Assembly: GCF_000716445.1 (NCBI RefSeq)
Contig: NZ_JNWK01000059.1
Location: 1 to 51,391 of the forward strand
Direction: 5' to 3'
Origin: Streptomyces wedmorensis
GTDB taxonomy: Bacteria; Actinomycetota; Actinomycetes; Streptomycetales; Streptomycetaceae
Length of the DNA stretch: 51,391 bases
The notes beneath the pieces are model-generated. The model worked only from the letters and a program-made list of their open reading frames with translations. It had not been told where the DNA came from and searched no databases. Positions 7,473-14,762 of the stretch are shown here, piece after piece (positions within the stretch are counted from its first letter, which is position 1; every line of letters starts with the position of its first letter). Both the position numbers and the translations under genes were made by a program.

Positions 7473-8530
7473 CGCTCGACGGGGAACTCGCGGGTGTAGC
7501 CGTAGCCGCCGAGGACCTGGACGGCGTCCGTGGTGACCTTCATCGCGGTGTCGGTGGCGATGAGCTTGGCGGCGCTGGCCTGGCGGCTGAAGGGGCGGCC
7601 GAGGTCGCGGCGGCGGGCCGCGTCCAGGTAGGTGGCGCGGGCCGCGTCGACGGCGGCGGCCATGTCGGCGAGGAGGAAGCCGAGGCCCTGGTGGTCGACG
7701 ATCCTGCGGCCGAAGGTGGTCCGCTCGTTGGCGTAGTCGACGGCCGCGTCGAGGGCGGCCTGGGCGAGGCCGGTGGCGCAGGCGGCGATGCCGAGGCGGC
7801 CGCTGTCCAGGGCGCTGAAGGCGATCTGGAGGCCCTGGCCCTCGTCCCCTATGAGCCGGTCGGCGTCGAGGAGGGCGCCGTCCCAGTAGGCGGAGGTGGT
7901 GGGGACGGCCTGGAGGCCCATCTTGCGCTCGGGCGCGCCGAAGCTCAGGCCCTCGGCGTCGCCGGGGGCGAGGAAGCAGGAGATGCCGTGGCTGCCGGGG
8001 GCGGTGCGGGCGAAGAGGGCGTAGAAGGCGGCCTTGCCGCCGTGCGTGATCCAGGCCTTGGTGCCGGTGATCCGGTAGCCGCTGCCGTCGTCCTGCCGCT
8101 CGGCCTTGCAGCTGAGCGCGGCGGCGTCGGAGCCCGCCTGCGGCTCGGAGAGGCTGTAGCCGCCGATGGTGCGGCCTTCCAGCATGGCGGGGAGCCAGCG
8201 CTCCTTCTGCTCCGCGGTGCCGAAGGTGTACAGGGGGTGGCAGGCCAGCGTGTGGACGCTGGTGGCGACGGCGACGGCCGCCCAGCGCGCGGCGAGTTCC
8301 TCGAGGACCTGGAGGTAGACCTCGTAGGGCTGGCCGCCGCCGCCGTACTCCTCGGGGTAGGCGAGGCCGAGCAGCCCGGCCTGGCCGAGGGTGGTGAAGA
8401 GACCTTCGGGATAGGTCTCGGCGGCCTCGTGCTCGTTCACCCGCGGAGAGAGCTCCTTGTCGGCGATCTCCCGGGTGAGGGCGATGAGGTCCGCTGCCTC
8501 GGGGGTGGGAAGCAGACGGTCGACATCCAT
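7205..8530 (-). CDS. Acyl-CoA dehydrogenase with aberrant C-terminal tail
   Basis: Residues 1-379 form a complete acyl-CoA dehydrogenase: SLSEPQAGSDAAAL (127-140), the FAD-contact segments TKAWITHGG and RTTFGRRI, and FEGTNQIQR with catalytic Glu365. The natural protein should stop just after VISRGL (374-379). Instead the frame continues for 62 codons through the antisense of the hbpS-like 5' end, ending at 7205. The native stop codon has therefore been lost at the junction near 7391-7396. The core enzyme may still fold; it would oxidise acyl-CoA and donate to EtfAB. The ATG at 8530 has CTGGAG upstream. A divergent TetR gene with a shared palindrome probably controls it. Confidence 0.88.
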   Translation of the reverse strand: MDVDRLLPTPEAADLIALTREIADKELSPRVNEHEAAETYPEGLFTTLGQAGLLGLAYPEEYGGGGQPYEVYLQVLEELAARWAAVAVATSVHTLACHPLYTFGTAEQKERWLPAMLEGRTIGGYSLSEPQAGSDAAALSCKAERQDDGSGYRITGTKAWITHGGKAAFYALFARTAPGSHGISCFLAPGDAEGLSFGAPERKMGLQAVPTTSAYWDGALLDADRLIGDEGQGLQIAFSALDSGRLGIAACATGLAQAALDAAVDYANERTTFGRRIVDHQGLGFLLADMAAAVDAARATYLDAARRRDLGRPFSRQASAAKLIATDTAMKVTTDAVQVLGGYGYTREFPVERYMREAKIMQIFEGTNQIQRLVISRGLSTTATETRWFSFSAASRVACAAFVAASIVRCVDRVVFLFLASALATAATGAAAVSSPVALAE

Positions 8531-8555
8531 GTGCGACTCCAGCGGCGCGCAAAGT

Positions 8556-8581
8556 GGTACTGGGGAAGGTACTGCAGTACC
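8556..8581. promoter_or_regulatory. TetR operator between acyl-CoA dehydrogenase and TetR genes
   Basis: GGTACTGCAGTACC at 8568-8581 is a perfect 14-base palindrome. A further GGTACT half-site lies 12 bases away at 8556-8561. The site is 26-51 bases upstream of the dehydrogenase ATG, in the 116-base divergent spacer, so it can serve both genes. Binding by the adjacent TetR protein is inferred from position. Confidence 0.65.
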
Positions 8582-8646
8582 GTTGAGAGTAGCGCAGAAG
8601 GGTGCCGCCGTAACTCCCAGGAGGGCCGGCCTGGAATACTGGCCGG

Positions 8647-9252
8647 GTGATCGAGACCTCCGCCGCCGACGCCCCGAAACTCACGGGCCGGGGAGCGGCG
8701 CGCCGCTCCGCCCTCTTCGAGGACCTCGTCGCCCTCCTCGTCGGCGAGGGTTTCGCCCGGCTGACGCTCGACGACCTGGCCGCGCGCCTGCGCTGCTCGA
8801 AGCGGACCCTGTACGGCCTCGCGGACAGCAAGGAGCAGCTGGTCCGGGCGGCGGTCGTGCACTTCTTCCGGCGCGCCACGGCCCGCGTCGAGGCGGTCCT
8901 CGCCGCGGCGTCCGATCCCGCCGAGCGGCTCGCCGCCTACCTGCGGGCGGTGTCGGCCGAGCTCGCGCCGGTCTCCCCGCAGTTCTTCGACGACGTGGCC
9001 GCCTTCGAGCCGGCGGCCGAGGTGTACGAGCGCAACACCCGCGCGGCGGCGGGCCGGGTCCAGCAGCTCATCGAGGAGGGCGTGCGGGCCGGGGTCTTCC
9101 GTGAGGTGCACGTCACCTTCGCGGCCGACGTCATCTCCTCCGTGATGGTCCGCATCCAGCGGCGTCAGGTGGCCGCGGCCACCGGCCTCGCCGACGCGGA
9201 GGCGTACGAGCAACTGGCCGAGCTGCTCCTCAGCGGCCTCCGCAAGGCCTGA
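8647..9252 (+). CDS. TetR family transcriptional regulator
   Basis: The 201-residue regulator has a TetR helix-turn-helix at about residues 15-65 (LFEDLVALLVGEGFARLTLDDLA, then CSKRTLYGLADSKEQL) and an alpha-helical ligand domain. It is divergently transcribed from the acyl-CoA dehydrogenase at 7205-8530 across 116 bases carrying a GGTACTGCAGTACC palindrome, which points to local control of that gene and itself. The GTG at 8647 has no Shine-Dalgarno; an AATACT hexamer ends six bases before it, so the mRNA may be leaderless. The ligand is unknown; an acyl-CoA is plausible from the target. Confidence 0.87.
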   Translation: MIETSAADAPKLTGRGAARRSALFEDLVALLVGEGFARLTLDDLAARLRCSKRTLYGLADSKEQLVRAAVVHFFRRATARVEAVLAAASDPAERLAAYLRAVSAELAPVSPQFFDDVAAFEPAAEVYERNTRAAAGRVQQLIEEGVRAGVFREVHVTFAADVISSVMVRIQRRQVAAATGLADAEAYEQLAELLLSGLRKA

Positions 9253-9351
9253 GCCCGGCGCGGAGCCGGGTCGCGCACCGCCCGGGTGTCTCCTTGGGGT
9301 CCCACCCCAGGCGGTACGTTTGAGGTGAGGACTACTTCACCAGGGGGCCCA

Positions 9352-10668
9352 GTGACCATGCGGAACGGCCGCACCGTGCGTGACCTGCGACGCGAGAACC
9401 GCACCGCCGTCCTCCAGAGCCTGTACTTCGACGGGCCGATGAGCCGTTTCGAACTGGGACCCGCGACCGGACTGAGCTCGGGCTCGGTCAGCAACGTGGT
9501 CGCGGAACTCGTCGCCGAGGGACTGGTCGAGGAGGCGGGCAGCGTCGACTCGGCCGGCGGACGCCCCCGCATCCTGCTCCGGGTCACCCCGGGCAGCGGC
9601 TGCATGATCGGCGTCGACGTCGGCGAGACCCGGGTCAGGATCGAGCTCTTCGACCTCACCCTCACCGAACTCGCCCGCGCCGAGCGCCCGTTGGCGGTGG
9701 ACAGCACCCATCCGCACGACCGGTACGAGGTCGGGGTGGTGGTGGACCACATCCGCGAGGGCATCGCCGAGGTGCTGCGGTCCGCGGAGGTGCCGGCCGA
9801 GCGGCTGCTCGGCGTCGGGGTCGGCGTGCCCGGGATCGTGGCCTCGACCCCCGAGGACGGCGCGGTCGTGCACGGCCAGACCACCGGCTGGGACGCCGTC
9901 CCGCTGGAGCGGCTCCTGCGGGAGGCCGTCGACCTGCCGGCCTCGGTGCCGTACCGGATCGACAACGGTGCCAAGACCCTCGGCCAGGCCGAGATGTGGT
10001 TCGGCGCCGGGCGGGGCGCGAGCAGCGCGGTGGTCGTGCTCTTCGGCTCGGGGGTCGGCGCCTGCGTCGTGACGGACCCGATGGGTCCCGGCCGGGCGCT
10101 CGAATGGGGCCATCTGAAGGTGCGGGTCCGCGGGCGCCGCTGCCGCTGCGGCGCCCTGGGCTGCCTGGAGGCGTACGCGGGCGCGGAGGCCCTGCTCGAA
10201 CGGTGGCGCGAGGCGGGCGGGAAGCCGCCGGCCGGCGCGGACGAGGAGACGGCCCTGACCTCGATGCTCGCCGCCGCGTATCCCGCCGATCCGGGGACGG
10301 AACCGGACGCCGCCGCGCTGGCCGTCCTGGAGGAGACCGCCGAGTACCTGGGCGCCGGCTTCGCCGACCTCGTGAACCTCTTCCAGCCCGAGCGGATCCT
10401 CGTGGGCGGCTGGGCCGGACTCCAGCTCGGCGCCCGCTTCCTGGAGACGGTCAAGGGGTACGTGGCGGAGTACGCCCTCGCGTACCCGGCGGCCCGGGTC
10501 GCCATCGGCATGGGAAGGCTGGGGCCCGACGCGGTCACGGTCGGCGCGGCGATCCTGCCGCTCGCCGACTTCTTCTCCCTCGGCGGCCGGCGGACCGAGG
10601 CCGGGGGCGAGGCCGCCGGGGAGCAGCCGGCGTGGGCGTCGACGGTACGGGACCGGGCGGCGCGCTGA
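9352..10668 (+). CDS. ROK family transcriptional repressor
   Basis: The 438-residue protein has an N-terminal winged helix-turn-helix (residues 5-75, SRFELGPATGLSSGSVSNVV) and a ROK sugar-kinase-like domain from about residue 80. The ROK signature is present: EWGH (251-254) and zinc cysteines Cys264, Cys266, Cys271 in CRCGALGC. The kinase Asp expected in the NDAN motif is not conserved (IDNGAKT at 203-209), fitting a sugar-sensing NagC/XylR-type repressor rather than a kinase. The GTG at 9352 has CAGGGGG five bases upstream; an ATG at 9358 is the alternative. It is convergent with a secreted beta-helix protein, so a role in polysaccharide use is a reasonable guess. Confidence 0.88.
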   Translation: MTMRNGRTVRDLRRENRTAVLQSLYFDGPMSRFELGPATGLSSGSVSNVVAELVAEGLVEEAGSVDSAGGRPRILLRVTPGSGCMIGVDVGETRVRIELFDLTLTELARAERPLAVDSTHPHDRYEVGVVVDHIREGIAEVLRSAEVPAERLLGVGVGVPGIVASTPEDGAVVHGQTTGWDAVPLERLLREAVDLPASVPYRIDNGAKTLGQAEMWFGAGRGASSAVVVLFGSGVGACVVTDPMGPGRALEWGHLKVRVRGRRCRCGALGCLEAYAGAEALLERWREAGGKPPAGADEETALTSMLAAAYPADPGTEPDAAALAVLEETAEYLGAGFADLVNLFQPERILVGGWAGLQLGARFLETVKGYVAEYALAYPAARVAIGMGRLGPDAVTVGAAILPLADFFSLGGRRTEAGGEAAGEQPAWASTVRDRAAR

Positions 10669-10693
10669 GCGCACGCCGCCCGGCCCTGTCGGA

Positions 10694-12871
10694 TCAGGGG
10701 TACGAGACCACCGTGGACGGCACGGTGGAGGTGCCCGAGGTCGGGGCGCCCACGTCGTTGATGACGTGCTCGTACTGTCCGTTGCCGCCGAGGGACACGA
10801 CGAGCAGGTCGTGGAACCTGACGCCGGGCTTCACCGGGGCGCGGAAGCCGTGGTCCTGACGGATCGTCGGGTCGACGTTGTAGTAGCAGTAGCTGCCGAG
10901 TCCCCAGCCCTCGTGGGTGGTGACGGAGTCGTCGACGCGGTAGGCGGCGTATCCCTTGTGCGGTCCGTCCTGGACGGCCGCCTGGTTCGGCGCGTCGTAG
11001 GCCTTCTCGTTCTGGAAGAAGATCGTGCGGCCGCGGTCGCCGAACCACTCGACGTCGTACTTGTTGAAGTGCTCGACGAACAGGCCGGTGGCCAGGACGT
11101 CGTCGCCGTACACGCGGACGCCGTAGTCGGCGCGGTTGGTCTCCCAGCCGACGCCCTCGCCGTGGTCGGCGCGCCAGACCCAGGTGTGGTCGACGATGGT
11201 GTCGTCGCTGTGGACCGCCATGGCGACGGTGGCCTTGCCGGCGCCCGCTCCGCCGACGCGGAGGTACACGTCCTGGACGGTGGTGGGATCGGCGGCGTGG
11301 TCGGCGGCGGAGTTCTGCGCGCCGATCTCCAGCAGGACCGGGGAGTTGACCGGTCCCGCGTCGATGAGGAAGCCCGCGAGCCGGACGCCGTCGACGTCGG
11401 CGACCTTCATCGCCGTCACGCCGTTGTCGGGGATGATCGTGGCGAGGCCGAGGCCGAGGACGATCGTGCCGGGGCGGTCGACCTGGAGGGGCTGGTCGAC
11501 GTGGTAGACGCCGGGGGTGAACAGCAGGTGGAGGCCCTGGCGGAGGGCGGCGTTCATGGTGGCGGCGGTGGTGCCGGGCTTGACCACGTAGAAGCCGCTC
11601 AGCGGGATGGACTGTCCCTGCGGGGTGCCCGAACCCCAGCTGGTTCCGCGGGCGTTGACCCGCTTGGCCGGGGCGAAGACCTTGTACTGGCCGCCTTCCC
11701 AGTACAGGAAGGGCTTCTCCCGGGAGACGGGGGTGGTGTCGAGCGTGGTGTAGCGGGGCTCGGGGAAGCTCTGCGCCGGGGCGCCCTCGACGCCGGAGAA
11801 GACCTGGTTCCACACGCTGTTGGACCAGCCGCCGATGGCGCTGTCGCGGGTGTACCACTGCTGCTGCGAGTAGTTTCCGACCTGGCCGTCGATCTTCGAG
11901 TCGGCGATGTAGCCGCCGCTGGCCCAGCCGTAGCCGTCGGGGGCGAGGTTGAGACCGCCCCTCACGTGCATGCGGCGGAACGAGGAGGCCTGTGAGACGG
12001 CCCATCGGTCGGTGCCGCTGACGGGGTTGAGGGCGAGGTTCTCGGCGGCGCGCCAGAAGTTCTGGGTGGCGTTGCCGTTGAACCAGCCGGCGTCGACGGT
12101 CACGTCGCCGTTGATCGTGGTGTCGTCGGGGCGCAGCCCGAGGCCGGCGATCTGGGTGTAGAAGCCGATCTGGGCGTTGAGGCCGTTGTACGTGCCCGGC
12201 TTGAAGAGGAAGGCGTGCCGTCCGTTGCCGAACTGGGCCGACTCCTGCTGGGTGAAGACCTCGTCCAGCTTGGCCTGGATGCCGGGCGTGGACGGGTCGA
12301 AGACGTGCACGTTCGGGCCGAGGTCGCCGCCGCCGGGCAGGACCGGGCCGCCGTCGGCGGAGCCGTACACCTGGAACTCCCAGAGCGAGTAGCCGTATCC
12401 GGTGGCGCGGGTGGTGCCGTACACCCGGACGTAGCGGGCGGTGCCGGTGACGGGGAGGGACTCGTTGCCGCCGGGGCCGGCGGCGGTGCTGTAGGCGCTC
12501 GTCCAGGTGGTGCCGTCGGTGGAGAGCTCGATGCGGTAGGCCTTGCCGTACGCGGTCTCCCAGCGCAGGTCGACCCTGCTGAGCGCGGCCGGGGATCCGA
12601 GGTCGACCTGGATCCACTGCGGGTCGGCGAAGGCGCTGGACCAGCGGGTGCCGGGGTCGCCGTCGACGGCGGCGGTGGCCGGGGTGCCGCCGTTCTCCTG
12701 GCTGGAGGCCGTGGCCGGCTTGCCCTGCGAGAGCAGGACGGGCGCCGCCGCGGCGGGGGGTGCGGCGACGAGCGCGAGCAGGCCGGCGAGGAGCGCCGTG
12801 ACGAGTGCGGCTGCGGTGGTGCGGTGCCTGGGGCGTGGGGGTGGCGCGAGACGGATGCCGACTGCGGGCAT
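10694..12871 (-). CDS. Secreted discoidin-domain parallel beta-helix protein, probable polysaccharide-active
   Basis: The 725-residue protein starts with a signal peptide (basic N-terminus, hydrophobic TAAALVTALLAGLLALVAA, cleavage near residue 43). A discoidin/F5-8 type C carbohydrate-binding domain follows at about 45-165 (SQGKPATASSQENGG, DGDPGTRWSSAF, WIQVDLG). A long region (about 180-720) rich in short G/N/D turns (TINGDVTVDAGWFNGNA, GLGLATIIPDNG) looks like a right-handed beta-helix of the pectate-lyase/GH55-like kind. Related proteins in actinobacteria and fungi are often labelled coagulation factor 5/8 or, wrongly, adenylyl cyclase. I cannot name the substrate. The ATG at 12871 has AGGAG eight bases upstream. 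Confidence 0.75.
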   Translation of the reverse strand: MPAVGIRLAPPPRPRHRTTAAALVTALLAGLLALVAAPPAAAAPVLLSQGKPATASSQENGGTPATAAVDGDPGTRWSSAFADPQWIQVDLGSPAALSRVDLRWETAYGKAYRIELSTDGTTWTSAYSTAAGPGGNESLPVTGTARYVRVYGTTRATGYGYSLWEFQVYGSADGGPVLPGGGDLGPNVHVFDPSTPGIQAKLDEVFTQQESAQFGNGRHAFLFKPGTYNGLNAQIGFYTQIAGLGLRPDDTTINGDVTVDAGWFNGNATQNFWRAAENLALNPVSGTDRWAVSQASSFRRMHVRGGLNLAPDGYGWASGGYIADSKIDGQVGNYSQQQWYTRDSAIGGWSNSVWNQVFSGVEGAPAQSFPEPRYTTLDTTPVSREKPFLYWEGGQYKVFAPAKRVNARGTSWGSGTPQGQSIPLSGFYVVKPGTTAATMNAALRQGLHLLFTPGVYHVDQPLQVDRPGTIVLGLGLATIIPDNGVTAMKVADVDGVRLAGFLIDAGPVNSPVLLEIGAQNSAADHAADPTTVQDVYLRVGGAGAGKATVAMAVHSDDTIVDHTWVWRADHGEGVGWETNRADYGVRVYGDDVLATGLFVEHFNKYDVEWFGDRGRTIFFQNEKAYDAPNQAAVQDGPHKGYAAYRVDDSVTTHEGWGLGSYCYYNVDPTIRQDHGFRAPVKPGVRFHDLLVVSLGGNGQYEHVINDVGAPTSGTSTVPSTVVSYP

Positions 12872-12929
12872 GGCTCGAACTCCTGACGGGAGAGGGGAGG
12901 TTGGACGGGAGTGCGCGCGCTCCGCCACA

Positions 12930-13012
12930 GATGCTCATGGCTGGCCGGATCGGGGTCAAGGCATAGGACACCACTTTTCTTTTGAGTTGCATTAAGCATC
13001 GAAAGAGGAGCC
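12930..13012 (-). promoter_or_regulatory. A/T-rich upstream region of the secreted beta-helix gene
   Basis: This stretch is markedly richer in A/T than its surroundings and includes TGCATTAAGCA, an imperfect palindrome near 12990. It is the only candidate promoter/operator for the leftward gene at 10694-12871. No exact -35/-10 can be fixed. A sugar-responsive repressor, such as the nearby ROK protein, is a possible binder. Confidence 0.35.
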
Positions 13013-13025
13013 CTCCCCCACGGAA

Positions 13026-13057
13026 CGCCCCGGAGCCGGGTCGACGGCCCCGGGGCG
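13026..13057. terminator. Hairpin downstream of the broken lectin gene
   Basis: CGCCCCGG (13026-13033) pairs with CCGGGGCG (13050-13057) across a 16-base loop, 15 bases after the stop at 13072 on the minus strand. There is no U-run. A modest terminator candidate. Confidence 0.4.
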
Positions 13058-13071
13058 CGGACCACCGGCCC

Positions 13072-13565
13072 TCAGGCGAGGTGCCAGTCGTAGACGATCT
13101 CGTACACCCCGCCGCACTGCTCGACCCGCAGGGTGAGCGGGCTGTTCACGGAGGGGGGTGGCGGGCGAAGTGCCCCGGGTCGTCGACCTGGAGGGTGCGG
13201 GGGATCGGGGTGAACGGCTCGCCGGCGAGACCCGACCTGACCGTGTCGTGGTGCCAGAAGGTGGACCAGACGTGGTGGTCGTGCCCCAGGACGAAGAGGT
13301 CGAGCTGATCGGAGCGGCGGGACACGGCCGCCACCCGCTGGGCCGGGTCGAAGACGGCCTGTCCGGGCACCGGGAACCAGTCGGCCGCCCAGCCCGCCCG
13401 GGCGCTCCAGAAGTGCGTCCACACACGCCGGTCGTTGCCCACGGCGAACAGGTCGAGATGGTCCCCGGAACGGGACACCGACGTGACCTGGCCACCCGGG
13501 TCGAAGGCGGCCGCGCCGGGAACGGTGAACCATTCGGCGTTGCGGAGCCGGGGCCCGCCCGACAC
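13072..13565 (-). pseudogene. Truncated, frameshifted beta-propeller lectin-like gene
   Basis: From a possible GTG at 13565 the frame encodes two clear copies and parts of a third of a motif: W-[FP]-x-VPG-x-A-x-FDP-x3-V-x2-VSR-x2-D-x-LDLF-x2-G-x-D-x2-VW-x2-FW. This is the pattern of seven-bladed PLL-type propeller lectins, so most N-terminal blades are missing. The frame stops at 13146 right after a run of six C (coding strand; G6 at 13152-13157). Adding one C would continue smoothly into VNSPLTLRVEQCGGVYEIVYDWHLA-stop, ending at 13072 in the other frame. It lies 17 bases after xdhC on the same strand with no ribosome site. A remnant of a secreted lectin gene is the best reading; a sequencing error could explain only the frameshift. 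Confidence 0.6.
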
Positions 13566-13582
13566 GGTCCGAGGGACGGGTC

Positions 13583-14719
13583 TCAGGCGACGGAGCCTAT
13601 CCGGCCGTCCGGCTCGCGGGGGCCGTCGTGGTGGATCGGGGTGTGGGCGCCGGTGAGGGAGCGGCCGCTGCCGCCCCGGCGGCTGGCGACGATCTCGGCA
13701 CCGATCGAGAGGGCGGTCTCCTCGGGCGTACGGGCACCGAGGTCGAGGCCTATCGGCGAGCGCAGCCGGGCGAGTTCGAGTTCGGTGACGCCGACCTCGC
13801 GGAGCCGCTCGTTGCGGTCCTCGTGGGTGCGGCGGGAGCCCATCGCGCCGATGTACGCGACGGGAAGCCTGAGGGCGGCCTGGAGGAGGGGCACGTCGAA
13901 CTTGGCGTCGTGGGTGAGCACGCACAGGACCGTGCGGCCGTCGACCTCCGTCGACTCCAGGTAGCGGTGGGGCCATTCGACGACGATCTCGTCGGCCTCG
14001 GGGAAGCGGGCCGGCGTCGCGAAGACGGGCCGCGCGTCGCAGACGGTGACGCGGTAGCCGAGGAACTTGCCGACCCGGACGAGGGCGGCGGCGAAGTCGA
14101 TGGCACCGAAGACGATCATGCGGGGGGCGGGGACCGAGGACTCCACCAGCAGGGTCAGCGGCTGTCCGCAGCGGCTGCCGTCCTCGCCGATCTCCACGGT
14201 GCCGGTACGGCCCGCGTCGAGCATCGCGCGCGCCTCGCCCGCCGCGGTGCGGTCCAGTTCCGGGTGGCCGCCGAGCCTGCCCTCGTACGAGCCGTCGGGG
14301 CGGACCAGGAGGGCCGTGCCGTGCAGTTCGTCGGGTCCGTCGACGATGCGGGCCAGGGCCGCCGCCTCCCCCGTGGCGGCGGCCGCGACCGCGGCGGGGA
14401 AGACCCCGCCGCGGACCGGGGTGACGAGGATGTCGATGATGCCGCCGCAGGTCAGACCGACCGCGAAGGCGTCCTCGTCGCTGTATCCGAACTGCTCGAC
14501 GACGGTCTTGCCGTCTTCGAGGGCCTGGACGCACAGGTCGTAGACCGCGCCCTCCACACACCCGCCGGAGACCGAGCCGATCGCCGTGCCCTCGCTGTCG
14601 ACGGCGAGGGCGGCACCCGGCTGGCGGGGCGCGCTGCCGCCGACGGCCACCACGGTGGCGACGGCGAAGGCGCGTCCCTGCTCGACCCACCGGTGCAGCT
14701 CTTCGGCGATGTCCAGCAT
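13583..14719 (-). CDS. xdhC: XdhC family molybdenum-cofactor maturation protein
   Basis: The 378-residue XdhC-type protein belongs to the family that binds molybdenum cofactor, promotes its sulfuration and inserts it into xanthine dehydrogenase. The N-terminal XdhC/CoxI domain (VVAVGGSAPRQPGAALAVD, then GSVSGGCVEG at residues about 24-57, with the usual Cys) and a C-terminal Rossmann-like domain (MIVFGAIDFAAALVRVGKFLGYRV) are both intact. The ATG at 14719 has GAGGAG about eight bases upstream. It follows the NCS2 permease gene by 43 bases on the same strand and lies downstream of the xanthine dehydrogenase operon, so it is part of the purine-catabolism block. Confidence 0.92.
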   Translation of the reverse strand: MLDIAEELHRWVEQGRAFAVATVVAVGGSAPRQPGAALAVDSEGTAIGSVSGGCVEGAVYDLCVQALEDGKTVVEQFGYSDEDAFAVGLTCGGIIDILVTPVRGGVFPAAVAAAATGEAAALARIVDGPDELHGTALLVRPDGSYEGRLGGHPELDRTAAGEARAMLDAGRTGTVEIGEDGSRCGQPLTLLVESSVPAPRMIVFGAIDFAAALVRVGKFLGYRVTVCDARPVFATPARFPEADEIVVEWPHRYLESTEVDGRTVLCVLTHDAKFDVPLLQAALRLPVAYIGAMGSRRTHEDRNERLREVGVTELELARLRSPIGLDLGARTPEETALSIGAEIVASRRGGSGRSLTGAHTPIHHDGPREPDGRIGSVA

Positions 14720-14762
14720 CTCGAACTCCTCGATATGTGTGTGGAGGGCGACGGTACGGGCG

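Noticed and set aside
9165..12992. Very long minus-strand reading frame spanning ROK and beta-helix genes
   Set aside because: Its composition is Arg/Pro/Ala/Ser filler typical of an off-frame in high-GC DNA, and it lies over two well-supported genes in other frames.
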